Below are positions 24,755-33,832 of a stretch of 41,889 nucleotides of DNA, piece after piece. Positions within the stretch are counted from its first letter, which is position 1. Every line of letters begins with the position of its first letter. The DNA is from an uncultured Lachnospiraceae bacterium (GTDB lineage Bacteria; Bacillota; Clostridia; Lachnospirales; Lachnospiraceae): the NCBI GenBank assembly GCA_947165275.1, contig CAMUZQ010000017.1, positions 1 through 41,889 of the forward strand, given 5' to 3'. The translations under genes were made by a program, and so were the position numbers. The notes under the pieces were generated by a model. The model worked only from the letters and a program-made list of their open reading frames with translations, was not told the origin of the DNA and searched no databases.

Positions 24755-27700
24755 ATACAGAAGCAGAAGCCTCTCGTTGATATTGTTGTTTTTCCTTGTT
24801 TTCAGCTCAGTCACCCGGCCGGTGTATGCGGAAACCGTGAACATATGCGCCGGAGCGGCTGCCGAGAAGACGCCTGTGACCGGAGGAAATGAGGCAGATG
24901 AAGTCACTGCAGGAGCGGGAGATAAGGATCAGGAGACAAAAGCCTCAGGATCAGTATCCGCAGATAACGATTCTTCCATAGTTGAGATCGGATCACAGCA
25001 GGATCTTCTGGAGCTTGCTGAGAAGGCAAGTATCGATACCTATACAAAGGGCAAGGTGTTTGTTCTTATAAAAGACATCGATATGTCAGGATATAAGTTT
25101 CAGACCATTCCGGTATTTTCCGGAAGCTTCGACGGGAGAAATCATACCATAAGCGGTCTTACCTACGGCGGCGAGGGTTATGTCACGGGACTTTTCAGAT
25201 ATGTTGATGAGGGTGCCGTCATCCAGGATCTGAATGTGATCGGGAATATAACCGCCGTGGATGTCAAGGAGATAACCGGGGGTGTCTGCGGCATAAACTG
25301 CGGCCTCATATCAAACTGTACCTTTAACGGGACCATATCCGGCAAGATGACCACCGGAGGGATAGCAGCCATAAATGAAGCGGAAGGCAATATCAAGGGC
25401 TGTACGAACAAGAGCAATATATCCGGATATTATTATACAGGAGGCATAGCCGGAAAGAACTACGGGAGCATCTATTATTCATATAACAAGGGTGAGATAA
25501 ACACTACCAGGGAGTGGATAGAGGGCTCGGATGAGATCACTCCCAGAGATGATATCGTAACTGATGTTATGAGCGGCAAGCTCGTAGAGGAGATAAGGAC
25601 TGAGCAGAATGATAAGCTCAGACAGCAGGCCGGAGTAGATACAGGAGGCATAGCCGGTTTTTCAAGAGGCGGTATATTCCAGTGCAAAAACTATGAAAGA
25701 GTAGGCTATGAGCATGCAGGATACAATATCGGAGGCATAGCCGGAAGACAGGCCGGTCTGATCTCATTCTGCACAAACGAGGGCGAGGTCTACGGACGTA
25801 AGGATGTGGGCGGCATAGTCGGACAGATGGAGCCGAATCTTTCGGTTTCCGAGCTTGAGACCCTCCCGGAGGCTGTGGACAGACTGCATGATCTTGTGGA
25901 TACGACCCTTGAGGATGTGGATACGTCCACCACGGAGGTGGGTGACAGCGTGGAGCTGCTTTCCCAATATGCTGATAATGCTGTATCAGATGGTGATGAG
26001 CTTGGAAAATCCATGGAGAATTATCTGAATAATACAGCGGATTCGGTGAATTATATGCTGGATAAGGTGGATTATGTCACACAGAAGCTTCCATCTGCCA
26101 TGGATGATTTCCATTCCGCAAGCAAAAGGATAGATGATATGTCTGACAGCATCCGCAAGCTGCTCGGGGATCTTAATGTATATGAAAGGGTTTCAGCCTC
26201 GGAAAATGATATCAAAAAGCTGAGATCGGATCTGGATACCATAAGCAGGAATAATTCGGAAATAGCTGAAAAGATAAGATCCATATCGGGTGACGATATT
26301 ATCATTCCGGTCAGCGGAAATATCTCCTACAATGAGGTAAAGGAAAAGCTTGAGAGGATGGAAGAGGATATCAGCGAGCTTGCCGATACCGTGCCGATGG
26401 CTTCGGAGATCATAGTCAGCGCCAATGAGGTATCAAATACCGTAAGACCGTATCTGAGATCCTCACTGGAGTCCGTACCGGGCAATACAAAGAAGGTGAC
26501 CGGAAATCTGAATGATGCCGTCAGCAGTCTTAAGAGCGGGATAAAAGGTGTAAGGGAGATGCTGGATCACGTGAACAGCATGCCGAATGCCAGGATAACC
26601 CGTGTGAGTTCCGATTTCGATGTCCACAGGGAGGGACTTGCGGACAATCTGTCCGGCATGTCAAAGATGCTGTCGGTGATAGCGGGGCAGAGCAAGGATT
26701 CATCACATCTTTTGAGGGATGATATGTCACAGGTTAATGACCAGATAAATACAGTATTCCATCTTATATCGGATGAGCTGGATGATCTGTCTGACAAAAC
26801 CTCCGGAGACTTTGGATTTGATGATATCATAACAGATGTCTCTGATCAGGATATCAATACGATCATCGATGGCAAGGTGGATCATTCCGAAAACCATGCG
26901 GAAATACAGGGAGATATCAATGTGGGAGGCATAGCGGGGTCAATGTCCATAGATGCAGAGGATCCCGAGGAAAATGCCGCAGGAGATATGAACGGAGGCT
27001 TCTCTGCCAAGTATCTTTTAAGAAATGCAATATTTGACTGTAAGAATGATGCGTCGATACAGTCCAAAAAAGACGGTGTCGGCGGTATAGCAGGCTATAT
27101 GGCTCACGGAGTGATAATGAACTGCGAGAGCTATGGAAATATCAAATCGGAGGAGGGTGATTATGCCGGAGGCATAGCCGGCCAGTCTCTTTCCATCGTA
27201 AAAGACTGCTATGCAATGCCTTATCTTGAAGGAGGAGCCTGTGTGGGAGGCATAACGGGGTACGGCACCACCATAACAAACTGCGCGGCAGTAGCTGCGT
27301 TTGATGAATTCGGAGACAGATATGGCTCCATCGCGGGTCAGATCGATACGGACAGGGATACTGCAGTCCCGCATTATGAAGCGGTTTCCGATAATGTCTA
27401 TGTGGGCACCAGTCCTGCCGGCATCAATAATGTCAGCCTTCAGGGAAGGGCTGTCCCTGTGGAATACTCTTCCTTCATGACAGATCATAATGCTCCCGAG
27501 GCCTTTAAGCAGGTATTTGTGACCTTCAGGGTTGATGATGAGAATATACAGAAGAAGACTATCAGCTATGGAGCAAAAGCAGCTGATATTGAATATCCGG
27601 ATATCCCGCCCTACGACGGTGTGTATGTGAAGTGGATAAAGCCTGATGATAATACCGTGGTCACAGCTCCCCTGCTGATAACCGGCGAGCTTTGCGGGAT

Positions 27701-28061
27701 TGAAAAAACCCTTTTGAGTGAGACAAAATATCCCGGCACGGATAAGGCAGCAGGCATAGTTTCCGGTAACTTCATAGAGGGAGATAAGCTGACCGTATCC
27801 GTAAATGAGGCTGATGCCGGTGTTGAGTATGAGGTTTCCTATACTTCGGATCATCCGGGGGCGATCGAAGCGCTCAGGCTTTACAATCCTTTCGGCAAGG
27901 CTGAGGTCTATGGCATATCCGACGGAGGAGTGGAGCATAAGCTTGACGGAAATACCAAAGGCAACTATATGGAAATTAAAGGCGATATTGTATATAATAA
28001 ATACATGATCAGAAATACCGGCATACTTGACAGGATAAAGTCATTCCTGCCGGAGTTCTGA
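24744..28061 (+). CDS. Giant secreted GLUG-repeat / coiled-coil protein
   Basis: A protein of about 1105 aa. A signal peptide ends near residue 30 (SSVTRPVYAE). A Thr/Ala-rich linker is followed by GLUG-type beta-helix repeats (about 80-370) with the recurring GGIAG core. A long helical, Leu/Ser/Asp-rich segment (about 375-700) looks coiled-coil. A second GLUG block (about 725-890) follows, then a C-terminal beta-rich domain. No sortase motif or C-terminal helix is visible, so surface attachment is unclear. ATGs at 24741 and 24744 are both open; the second is better spaced from GGGGAGG. Overlap with the MMPL gene suggests the two work together. Confidence 0.8.
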   Translation: MKNKYRSRSLSLILLFFLVFSSVTRPVYAETVNICAGAAAEKTPVTGGNEADEVTAGAGDKDQETKASGSVSADNDSSIVEIGSQQDLLELAEKASIDTYTKGKVFVLIKDIDMSGYKFQTIPVFSGSFDGRNHTISGLTYGGEGYVTGLFRYVDEGAVIQDLNVIGNITAVDVKEITGGVCGINCGLISNCTFNGTISGKMTTGGIAAINEAEGNIKGCTNKSNISGYYYTGGIAGKNYGSIYYSYNKGEINTTREWIEGSDEITPRDDIVTDVMSGKLVEEIRTEQNDKLRQQAGVDTGGIAGFSRGGIFQCKNYERVGYEHAGYNIGGIAGRQAGLISFCTNEGEVYGRKDVGGIVGQMEPNLSVSELETLPEAVDRLHDLVDTTLEDVDTSTTEVGDSVELLSQYADNAVSDGDELGKSMENYLNNTADSVNYMLDKVDYVTQKLPSAMDDFHSASKRIDDMSDSIRKLLGDLNVYERVSASENDIKKLRSDLDTISRNNSEIAEKIRSISGDDIIIPVSGNISYNEVKEKLERMEEDISELADTVPMASEIIVSANEVSNTVRPYLRSSLESVPGNTKKVTGNLNDAVSSLKSGIKGVREMLDHVNSMPNARITRVSSDFDVHREGLADNLSGMSKMLSVIAGQSKDSSHLLRDDMSQVNDQINTVFHLISDELDDLSDKTSGDFGFDDIITDVSDQDINTIIDGKVDHSENHAEIQGDINVGGIAGSMSIDAEDPEENAAGDMNGGFSAKYLLRNAIFDCKNDASIQSKKDGVGGIAGYMAHGVIMNCESYGNIKSEEGDYAGGIAGQSLSIVKDCYAMPYLEGGACVGGITGYGTTITNCAAVAAFDEFGDRYGSIAGQIDTDRDTAVPHYEAVSDNVYVGTSPAGINNVSLQGRAVPVEYSSFMTDHNAPEAFKQVFVTFRVDDENIQKKTISYGAKAADIEYPDIPPYDGVYVKWIKPDDNTVVTAPLLITGELCGIEKTLLSETKYPGTDKAAGIVSGNFIEGDKLTVSVNEADAGVEYEVSYTSDHPGAIEALRLYNPFGKAEVYGISDGGVEHKLDGNTKGNYMEIKGDIVYNKYMIRNTGILDRIKSFLPEF

Positions 28062-28076
28062 ACTTTGTGCTGACGG

Positions 28077-28110
28077 CAGGTTATGTGCGGGGCTTTTAAA
28101 GCATATCCTG
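28077..28110 (+). terminator. Possible weak terminator after the GLUG gene
   Basis: CAGGTTATG (28077-28085) and CATATCCTG (28102-28110) pair at 8 of 9 positions around a 16-nt loop. The downstream tract is only GGGGTTTT, so termination would be inefficient. The rest of the 129-nt gap up to the ZapA-like gene has no promoter I would defend. Confidence 0.3.
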
Positions 28111-28190
28111 TCGCGGGGTTTTCTGCATTCTGTGTGAAAAAGTTGTTTTGTGCGCGGAAGGCAAGATAAATTTAGGAGTTAAGTGCGGTC

Positions 28191-28769
28191 ATGGCAAGAA
28201 CCAGGGAGAAGAGTGAAACAACAGTCACGATATCCGGTAAGAATTATACTCTTATGGGATATGAGAGTGATGAGTATATGCAGCGGGTAGCATCCTTTGT
28301 CAACAGCAGGCTCGAGGAGTACAGGAAGGTTGACAGCTACAGGAGGCTTCCCTCCGATACCCAGAATGTGCTTGTTTTATTAAATATTGCTGATGAGTAT
28401 TTCAAAACAAAGGAGCAGGTGGAGCAGCTCAATGAGGATCTTGAAAGGCGCGACAAGGATCTTTACGATGTCAAGCATAATCTTGTATCTGAAATGAGCA
28501 AAAACGAGGCCCTTGAAGCGACAATGCAGGAGATGCGCGAGGAGATAAACGCAAAGGAGAAGAAGATAGTTCAGCTTGAGACTGAGCTTTCACACTCCCG
28601 GGACATCAGACCTCAGCAGCATCCCGTACAGCAGCATTCCCTGCAGCAGAGTCCGGCGCCGCAGCATTCCGCACAGCAGCACCCCACACAGCAGCATTCC
28701 GCACAGCATCCCGCAGCGCAGCATCCCGCGCCGCAGCATAATGACAGGGGAGCAGTTAAAAAGAGCTGA
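28191..28769 (+). CDS. zapA: ZapA-like cell division protein with Gln/His/Pro-rich tail
   Basis: A 192-aa protein. Residues about 9-75 are a ZapA domain (TVTISGKNYTLMGYESDEYM, then VNSRLEEYRK and LLNIADEYFK), which binds and cross-links FtsZ at the septum. Residues about 75-135 form a coiled coil (EQVEQLNEDLERRDKDL). Residues 141-183 are a low-complexity tail of QQH, QHS and QHP units. ZapA proteins are usually near 90-110 aa, so the tail is an addition. The ATG is 13 nt after TTTAGGAG. Its stop overlaps the next gene by one base. Confidence 0.8.
   Translation: MARTREKSETTVTISGKNYTLMGYESDEYMQRVASFVNSRLEEYRKVDSYRRLPSDTQNVLVLLNIADEYFKTKEQVEQLNEDLERRDKDLYDVKHNLVSEMSKNEALEATMQEMREEINAKEKKIVQLETELSHSRDIRPQQHPVQQHSLQQSPAPQHSAQQHPTQQHSAQHPAAQHPAPQHNDRGAVKKS
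28614..28740 (+). repeat. CAGCAGCAT-type intragenic repeat array in zapA
   Basis: The 3' end of the zapA gene repeats variants of CAGCAGCATTCCG and CAGCATCCCG, encoding QQHS/QHP units about every 12-18 bases. Copies are imperfect but in frame, the pattern expected of slippage-driven length variation. Confidence 0.75.
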
Positions 28770-30052
28770 TGCCGTACCGGAAGCCTGAGTTATTATCCCC
28801 TGCAGGCAATATGGACTGTCTGATGGCGGCTCTCGCCGGGGGATGTGATGCAGTATATGCAGGCTGCGACAGATTCGGAGCGAGGGCGTATGCCGGGAAT
28901 TTTACGCCTGAGGAATTTGTCGAGGCAATAGACCGTATGCATATCTTCGGTAAGAAGATCTATCTTACCCTGAATACGCTTATCAAACCTGAAGAATTCA
29001 AGGATATACATGATTTTGTAAAGCCCTTTCATGAAGCTGGACTTGACGGAGTCATAGTGCAGGATATGGGAGTTATCCGGCTTTTGAATACTGAGTTTAA
29101 GGGCATGGAGATCCATGCTTCGACTCAGATGTCTGTTTCATCAAAATACGGAGCACGCCTGCTTAAGGATCAGGGAGTATCGAGGATAGTAACATCACGG
29201 GAATTATCTGTTAAAGAGATAAAAGAAATATCCCGGGAGACAGGCATGGAGCTGGAATGCTTTATTCACGGGGCGATGTGCTACAGCTATTCCGGGATGT
29301 GCCTTATGTCCTCCTTTCTCGGGGGCAGGTCGGGAAACAGGGGCAGATGCGCAGGTCCCTGCAGACAGCCCTACAGTGCAGGAAGGATAAAGGATAAATA
29401 TCTGCTTTCGATGAAGGATATGTGCGCCCTGGATATACTTGACGAGCTGATGGAGGCGGGCATAAGCTCCTTCAAGATAGAGGGCCGGATGAAAAGTCCT
29501 GCCTATGTATATGGAGTGACTGAGATATACAGGCGCAATATAGATGAAATCCTTGCAGGAGACAGGAAGGGATACAGGCCTTCAGATGAAGACAGGAAAC
29601 ATCTGCAGGAGCTTTATTCCAGGGGAGGCATCTCAGACGGATACTATCACCGCCGCAACGGGGCTTGTATGATAACCATGGAAAAGGGGGCATATAAGCG
29701 TGAGGATAAGGACGAAAGCACTATAGAAAGACCGCGTTTTCCTCTCAGGGCAGATCTCAGGGCTTATGCCGGAGAGAGGCTCTGTCTTACGGTTGAGACA
29801 TGCGGGGAACCGGTAAGCAGCGTATGTGTAAACGGGGAGATCGTGTCAAAAGCTGACAAAAGACCGATGTCTGAGGCTGATTTTTTTAAGCCGCTGAATA
29901 AAACCGGCGGATCTGATTTTGTTTTTGAGGATATTGCCGTGGATACGGACGGAATGAGCTTTGTGCAGATAAGGGAGATCAACAGTCTGAGAAGAAGGGC
30001 TCTGGAGCTTATGAAGGAAAGGCTTACAAATGATCATAAACGCTGTCTGTGA
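28769..30052 (+). CDS. U32-family protein (TrhP/RlhA-like), N-terminal part
   Basis: A 427-aa U32 protein. The family signature is at about 162-182: ECFIHGAMCYSYSGMC and then LMSS, with C164, C171, C178 and further C194 and C198 (GRCAGPC) that could bind an iron-sulfur cluster. The N-terminus PELLSPAGNMDCLMAALAGGCDAVY is typical. Known U32 members hydroxylate tRNA uridine-34 (TrhP) or 23S rRNA (RlhA) rather than degrade protein; collagenase activity is an old label. The protein ends at a domain border, and the next gene supplies what resembles the C-terminal half of longer U32 proteins. It overlaps zapA by one base. Confidence 0.88.
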   Translation: MPYRKPELLSPAGNMDCLMAALAGGCDAVYAGCDRFGARAYAGNFTPEEFVEAIDRMHIFGKKIYLTLNTLIKPEEFKDIHDFVKPFHEAGLDGVIVQDMGVIRLLNTEFKGMEIHASTQMSVSSKYGARLLKDQGVSRIVTSRELSVKEIKEISRETGMELECFIHGAMCYSYSGMCLMSSFLGGRSGNRGRCAGPCRQPYSAGRIKDKYLLSMKDMCALDILDELMEAGISSFKIEGRMKSPAYVYGVTEIYRRNIDEILAGDRKGYRPSDEDRKHLQELYSRGGISDGYYHRRNGACMITMEKGAYKREDKDESTIERPRFPLRADLRAYAGERLCLTVETCGEPVSSVCVNGEIVSKADKRPMSEADFFKPLNKTGGSDFVFEDIAVDTDGMSFVQIREINSLRRRALELMKERLTNDHKRCL

Positions 30053-30785
30053 GAGAGGAGAGCAGGCAGAAGCGCTGTCGTCTGTACAGGGGCTCGGCAG
30101 GATATATTCCCCTGATAATATCATGCCTTATGTATTCAGAAATGAGGATGCCAAAAGGTGCAGACATTTCCTTGAGGAGGAATATGTTCTTGTGCGCAAT
30201 GCCGATGAGATCGGCTTTCTCAGGGAGAATGATTATGCAGGAGAGATCGTGGCTGATCATACTCTCTATACATATAACCGGTTTTCCGAAGAAATGCTCG
30301 CAGGCCTTGGAGTAAAATATGATACTGCTCCTCTGGAGCTTACATACCGTGAGCTTTCGGAGAGGGGAATGGAAAAAAGCGAGCTTATGATATATGGCAG
30401 GGTTCCCATGATGGTCAGCGCAGGCTGTGTCTTCAGGAATACCAATGATGACAGATGCGGCAGGGAAGAGAGCGGAGAAAGGCAGAGATCCGTCATCCTC
30501 AGGGATCGAATGAAAGCAGGTTTTCCGGTGATATGTGACTGCACATATTGCTATAATATTATATTCAACTCCGTACCGAATTCCCTGCATAATGAAATGT
30601 CAAAGATCAAAAGGCTTAATGCAAGGAGCTTAAGACTGTATTTTACTACTGAAAAGCCGGAAGAGGCAGAGGAGATCGCGGGCTGTTTCCTCCGGCTTAC
30701 CAAAGACGGAGATAATATACGGGATATTGAGGCGCTGCCATATAATGCCTACACAAGGGGGCATTTTATTAACGGGGTCACATGA
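30030..30785 (+). CDS. Separate C-terminal half of a U32/DUF3656-type protein
   Basis: A 251-aa protein overlapping the U32 gene by 23 bp in another frame. It resembles the C-terminal portion of long Clostridia U32 proteins: YGRVPMMVSAGCVFRN (residues about 129-144), then CDCTYCYNIIFNSVPNSL near 170, giving a CxxC site. An in-frame TGA at 30012-30014 closes this frame upstream, and AAGGAAAGG lies 8-9 nt before the ATG, so it is a genuine separate start and not a simple frameshift. The two proteins probably act as a complex; this is inference. Confidence 0.75.
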   Translation: MIINAVCERGEQAEALSSVQGLGRIYSPDNIMPYVFRNEDAKRCRHFLEEEYVLVRNADEIGFLRENDYAGEIVADHTLYTYNRFSEEMLAGLGVKYDTAPLELTYRELSERGMEKSELMIYGRVPMMVSAGCVFRNTNDDRCGREESGERQRSVILRDRMKAGFPVICDCTYCYNIIFNSVPNSLHNEMSKIKRLNARSLRLYFTTEKPEEAEEIAGCFLRLTKDGDNIRDIEALPYNAYTRGHFINGVT

Positions 30786-30816
30786 TATAGGATGATACGT
30801 CACAGATAATTGTTTA

Positions 30817-30851
30817 AGGATCAGTCATGGAATTAATCCGTGACTGATCCT
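30817..30851 (+). promoter_or_regulatory. 15-bp stem hairpin just before the ftsW/rodA ribosome binding site
   Basis: AGGATCAGTCATGGA (30817-30831) pairs with 30837-30851 over 15 bp with a single G-T pair and a 5-nt loop ATTAA. No T-run follows, so intrinsic termination is unlikely. The AAGGAG (30852-30857) starts immediately after the stem. It could be an RNase processing or stability element, an operator, or a structure tuning translation. Confidence 0.65.
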
Positions 30852-30863
30852 AAGGAGCTGGGC

Positions 30864-32429
30864 TTGGCCGGATTATCGAAGTATTTTATAGCTGTATTTG
30901 TTATATTCTATACCTTCCACTGCTTTGCTGTCTTTTCATATAAAAATGAAGAGGACAGGAAGGTCTTTTATGTATTTCAGAATATACTCATGGTTATGAC
31001 CCATGTACTGGGCTTTTATGTTCTTTATGTCCGATCAGGCGATACTGATATGCCTGTCCTTTGCATACTTGAGGAGATCGTGCTCTTTGCGATGATAGTC
31101 CTTTTCAAATATTTTTATCCGCGGGCCTCGAGACTTATCACCAATAATATATGCATGCTGCTGGCCATAAGCTTCGTGATGCTGGCCAGGCTCTCAACCG
31201 CGAGAGCCTGGAAACAGTTTGTGATAGCTGCCTTCGGGGTGGTCCTGGCTCTTATTATCCCGTTCTTTATCAGCAGGATACGTCTTATAAGAGACCATTA
31301 CTGGATCGCAGGAGCAGCAGGCCTTGCCATCCTTCTGTTTATGATGACAATAGGCACGGTTACAAAAGGTTCACGGATCACGCTTACGATAGCCGGTGTT
31401 ACTTTTCTCCCCTCGGAATTTGTAAGGCTTTTGTTCATATTCTTTCTTGCAGGGATGTTTACGGATAAGGAGTATTCAGATCCGGAAACCGGAAGACCCT
31501 CCATGCAGGTCATCATATCAGGCGCAGTTATGGCAGGGGCATATGTGGGAGTGCTTGCGCTCTGCAAGGATCTGGGAAGCGCTCTTATGTTCTTCATCAT
31601 ATTCATCTTTATGCTCTATGCTGCGACCAGGGCGCCTGTCGTGATAATAGGAGGCTTCTGCGGCATGACTGCTGCATCCTTTCTGGGGTACAGGCTGTTT
31701 GCCCATGTGAGGAACAGGGTCAGGGCCTGGCGGGATCCTTTTTCTGATATAGAAGGAGCCGGATATCAGGTTGCCCAGTCCCTTTTTGCCATAGGTACAG
31801 GCTCGTGGTTCGGCCTGGGGCTTATGGGAGGTTCGCCAAAGAGTATCCCCGAGGTTGCGAAGGATTTTATTTTTGCTGCCATCTCGGAGGAGATGGGAGG
31901 ACTGGTGGCGCTTTGCATCATCCTCATAAGCCTGTCAAATTTCCTTATGTTCATGAATATATCAATGTCCATTAATCAGGCATACCTGAGGCTGATGGCA
32001 GTAGGTCTTGCGGTGAATTACGGGTTTCAGGTCATACTTACCATAGGAGGAGTGACCAAATTCATCCCTCTTACGGGAATCACGCTTCCACTGGTAAGCT
32101 ACGGCGGGAGCAGTGTCATAGTGACCTTTATATATTTCTCGATAATCCAGGGGCTTTATGTGCTTTCAAGAAATGAGACTGAGAGCGGGATTTATCCCGG
32201 GGAGGAGCATACTGAAGAGGAAGCCGGAAAACATAAGGCTGAATACCGTGATGGTGAAGATCCGGAGGACAGACACCGGAAAGGAAGATCTTACAGGGAC
32301 GGCAGATCAGGCCGTGATCTGCATGTGCATGAGAAAAACAAAAGGCGTTTTGATAATGAGGAGGCATATTACAGGAAAAGAAGATCAGACTATGGCCAGG
32401 GAAGGCAGAAACGCCGGAGGATACAATGA
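30864..32429 (+). CDS. FtsW/RodA/SpoVE-family SEDS glycosyltransferase
   Basis: A SEDS peptidoglycan polymerase, about 521 aa, with ten or so helices. Family motifs include the KDLGSALMFFIIF region (Asp in the polymerase loop), DPFSDIEGAGYQVAQSLFAIGTGSWFGLGLMGG, and the C-terminal LPLVSYGGSS. It pairs with the class B PBP that follows, as RodA-PbpA or FtsW-FtsI do. A highly charged tail of about 70 aa (His/Arg/Lys/Glu-rich) is unusual. The open frame begins at a GTG at 30840 inside a hairpin; a TTG at 30864 is in frame, lies 6 nt after AAGGAG and keeps helix 1 intact, so I use it. I cannot separate FtsW from RodA by sequence. Confidence 0.88.
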   Translation: MAGLSKYFIAVFVIFYTFHCFAVFSYKNEEDRKVFYVFQNILMVMTHVLGFYVLYVRSGDTDMPVLCILEEIVLFAMIVLFKYFYPRASRLITNNICMLLAISFVMLARLSTARAWKQFVIAAFGVVLALIIPFFISRIRLIRDHYWIAGAAGLAILLFMMTIGTVTKGSRITLTIAGVTFLPSEFVRLLFIFFLAGMFTDKEYSDPETGRPSMQVIISGAVMAGAYVGVLALCKDLGSALMFFIIFIFMLYAATRAPVVIIGGFCGMTAASFLGYRLFAHVRNRVRAWRDPFSDIEGAGYQVAQSLFAIGTGSWFGLGLMGGSPKSIPEVAKDFIFAAISEEMGGLVALCIILISLSNFLMFMNISMSINQAYLRLMAVGLAVNYGFQVILTIGGVTKFIPLTGITLPLVSYGGSSVIVTFIYFSIIQGLYVLSRNETESGIYPGEEHTEEEAGKHKAEYRDGEDPEDRHRKGRSYRDGRSGRDLHVHEKNKRRFDNEEAYYRKRRSDYGQGRQKRRRIQ

Positions 32430-33832
32430 AGAACAGAGAATTATGGATGATAGTATATATTTTCCTTGCCATATTTCTTGCAATGACGGGGTATTTTGTC
32501 TACAATGTGCAGTTTGCAACGAAGGCTGTGATCAATGACAGTCATAATATGAGAAAGAAGGATCTGGCAAAGCAGGTCATCAGAGGGACGATATATGCAT
32601 CCGATGGATCGGTACTTGCCCAGGAGGCCCTGGATCATGACGGCAATGAGGTGAGAAACTACCCTTACGGAAGGCTTTTTTCTCATGTGGTCGGTTTTTC
32701 CACTATGGGGTCTACGGGGATAGAAAATGCCGCTGATGTGGATCTTCTCACATCTAATGCGCCTGTATCGGAAAAGCTTCAAAAGGAGATGTCCGGTATC
32801 AGAAATACGGGAGACAGCATATATACATCCTTAAGACCGGATCTGCAGCAGGTATGCTATGCGGCTTTGGGAGATTACAGGGGTGCCATTGTTGTGATGG
32901 AGGCAAAGACCGGAAGGATACTCGCCATGGTGAGCAAGCCGGATTTTGATCCGAATACCGTTTCGGAAAACTGGGCTGAGATATCCGGAGATGAGGAGAA
33001 TTCACCTCTTGTAAACAGGGCAGCGCAGGGACTGTATCCTCCGGGCAGCACCTTTAAGATCGTCACGCTTCATGAATATATGAGAGAGCATCCGAATGAT
33101 TATGAAAGCTATGTCTATGACTGCAGCGGAAGGATAACTGAGGGGGATTCCACGATAGAATGCTACCACGGGAGTGTGCACGGTCACGAGGATCTGCTTG
33201 CATCCTTTGCGGAAAGCTGTAATACTTCCTTTACGAATATAGGCCTGTCACTTGATATACCAAAGCTTTCCGACACGGCGGACCGGCTGCTTTTCGGACG
33301 GGTGCTCCCGTCAGATCTGTCCTACAGCAGGTCGAGATTTTCCCTGAGCTCCGTCTCTGATACAAAGACTGTGATGCAGACCGTCATAGGCCAGGGAGAA
33401 ACCCTTATAACTCCACTTCATCTGGCTCTTATCACCCAGGCCATAGCCAATAAGGGTACGATGATGAGGGCGCAGGAGATAGTGAAGAAAACCAATTATC
33501 AGGGGTTATTCCTTAAAGAGTACAAGCCTGAGATATACAAAAAGATCATGACGGTGCAGGAAGCCGAAGCCATGGTAAAATATATGAAGCAGGTCTGTAT
33601 CACGGGGACCGGAAAGAAGCTTTCGGGACTCCCCTATCAGGTGGCGGGCAAGACGGGATCTGCGGAGTTCGGAACTGTAAAGGGAGCAAGCCACTCATGG
33701 TTTACGGGCTTTTCAAATCCCGATGACCCTGATATAGTAGTCACGGTGATAATGGAGAACGGAGGCTCCGGATCGGAAAATGCCGTACCTGCGGCAAAAA
33801 AAATATTTGATGCGTTTTACGGAGTGAACTGA
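32426..33832 (+). CDS. Class B penicillin-binding transpeptidase (PbpA/FtsI-like)
   Basis: A 468-aa class B PBP with one N-terminal membrane helix (about 7-26), a short dimerisation-type region and a transpeptidase domain. Active-site motifs are S208-T-F-K211 (PPGSTFK), S264-C-N266 and K409-T-G. It lacks PASTA domains and is short, like PbpA-type proteins paired with a RodA partner. It cross-links glycan strands outside the membrane. It overlaps the SEDS gene by 4 bp (ATGA), so the two are translationally coupled. Confidence 0.93.
   Translation: MKNRELWMIVYIFLAIFLAMTGYFVYNVQFATKAVINDSHNMRKKDLAKQVIRGTIYASDGSVLAQEALDHDGNEVRNYPYGRLFSHVVGFSTMGSTGIENAADVDLLTSNAPVSEKLQKEMSGIRNTGDSIYTSLRPDLQQVCYAALGDYRGAIVVMEAKTGRILAMVSKPDFDPNTVSENWAEISGDEENSPLVNRAAQGLYPPGSTFKIVTLHEYMREHPNDYESYVYDCSGRITEGDSTIECYHGSVHGHEDLLASFAESCNTSFTNIGLSLDIPKLSDTADRLLFGRVLPSDLSYSRSRFSLSSVSDTKTVMQTVIGQGETLITPLHLALITQAIANKGTMMRAQEIVKKTNYQGLFLKEYKPEIYKKIMTVQEAEAMVKYMKQVCITGTGKKLSGLPYQVAGKTGSAEFGTVKGASHSWFTGFSNPDDPDIVVTVIMENGGSGSENAVPAAKKIFDAFYGVN

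Noticed and set aside
28143-28171. Possible promoter TTGTTT/ATAAAT before zapA
   Set aside because: Both hexamers are poor matches once spaced correctly, so I do not list it as a feature.
30012-30052. A simple frameshift joining the two U32 genes
   Set aside because: The second frame has its own stop just upstream of its ATG and a ribosome binding site, which fits a separate gene better than a sequencing error.
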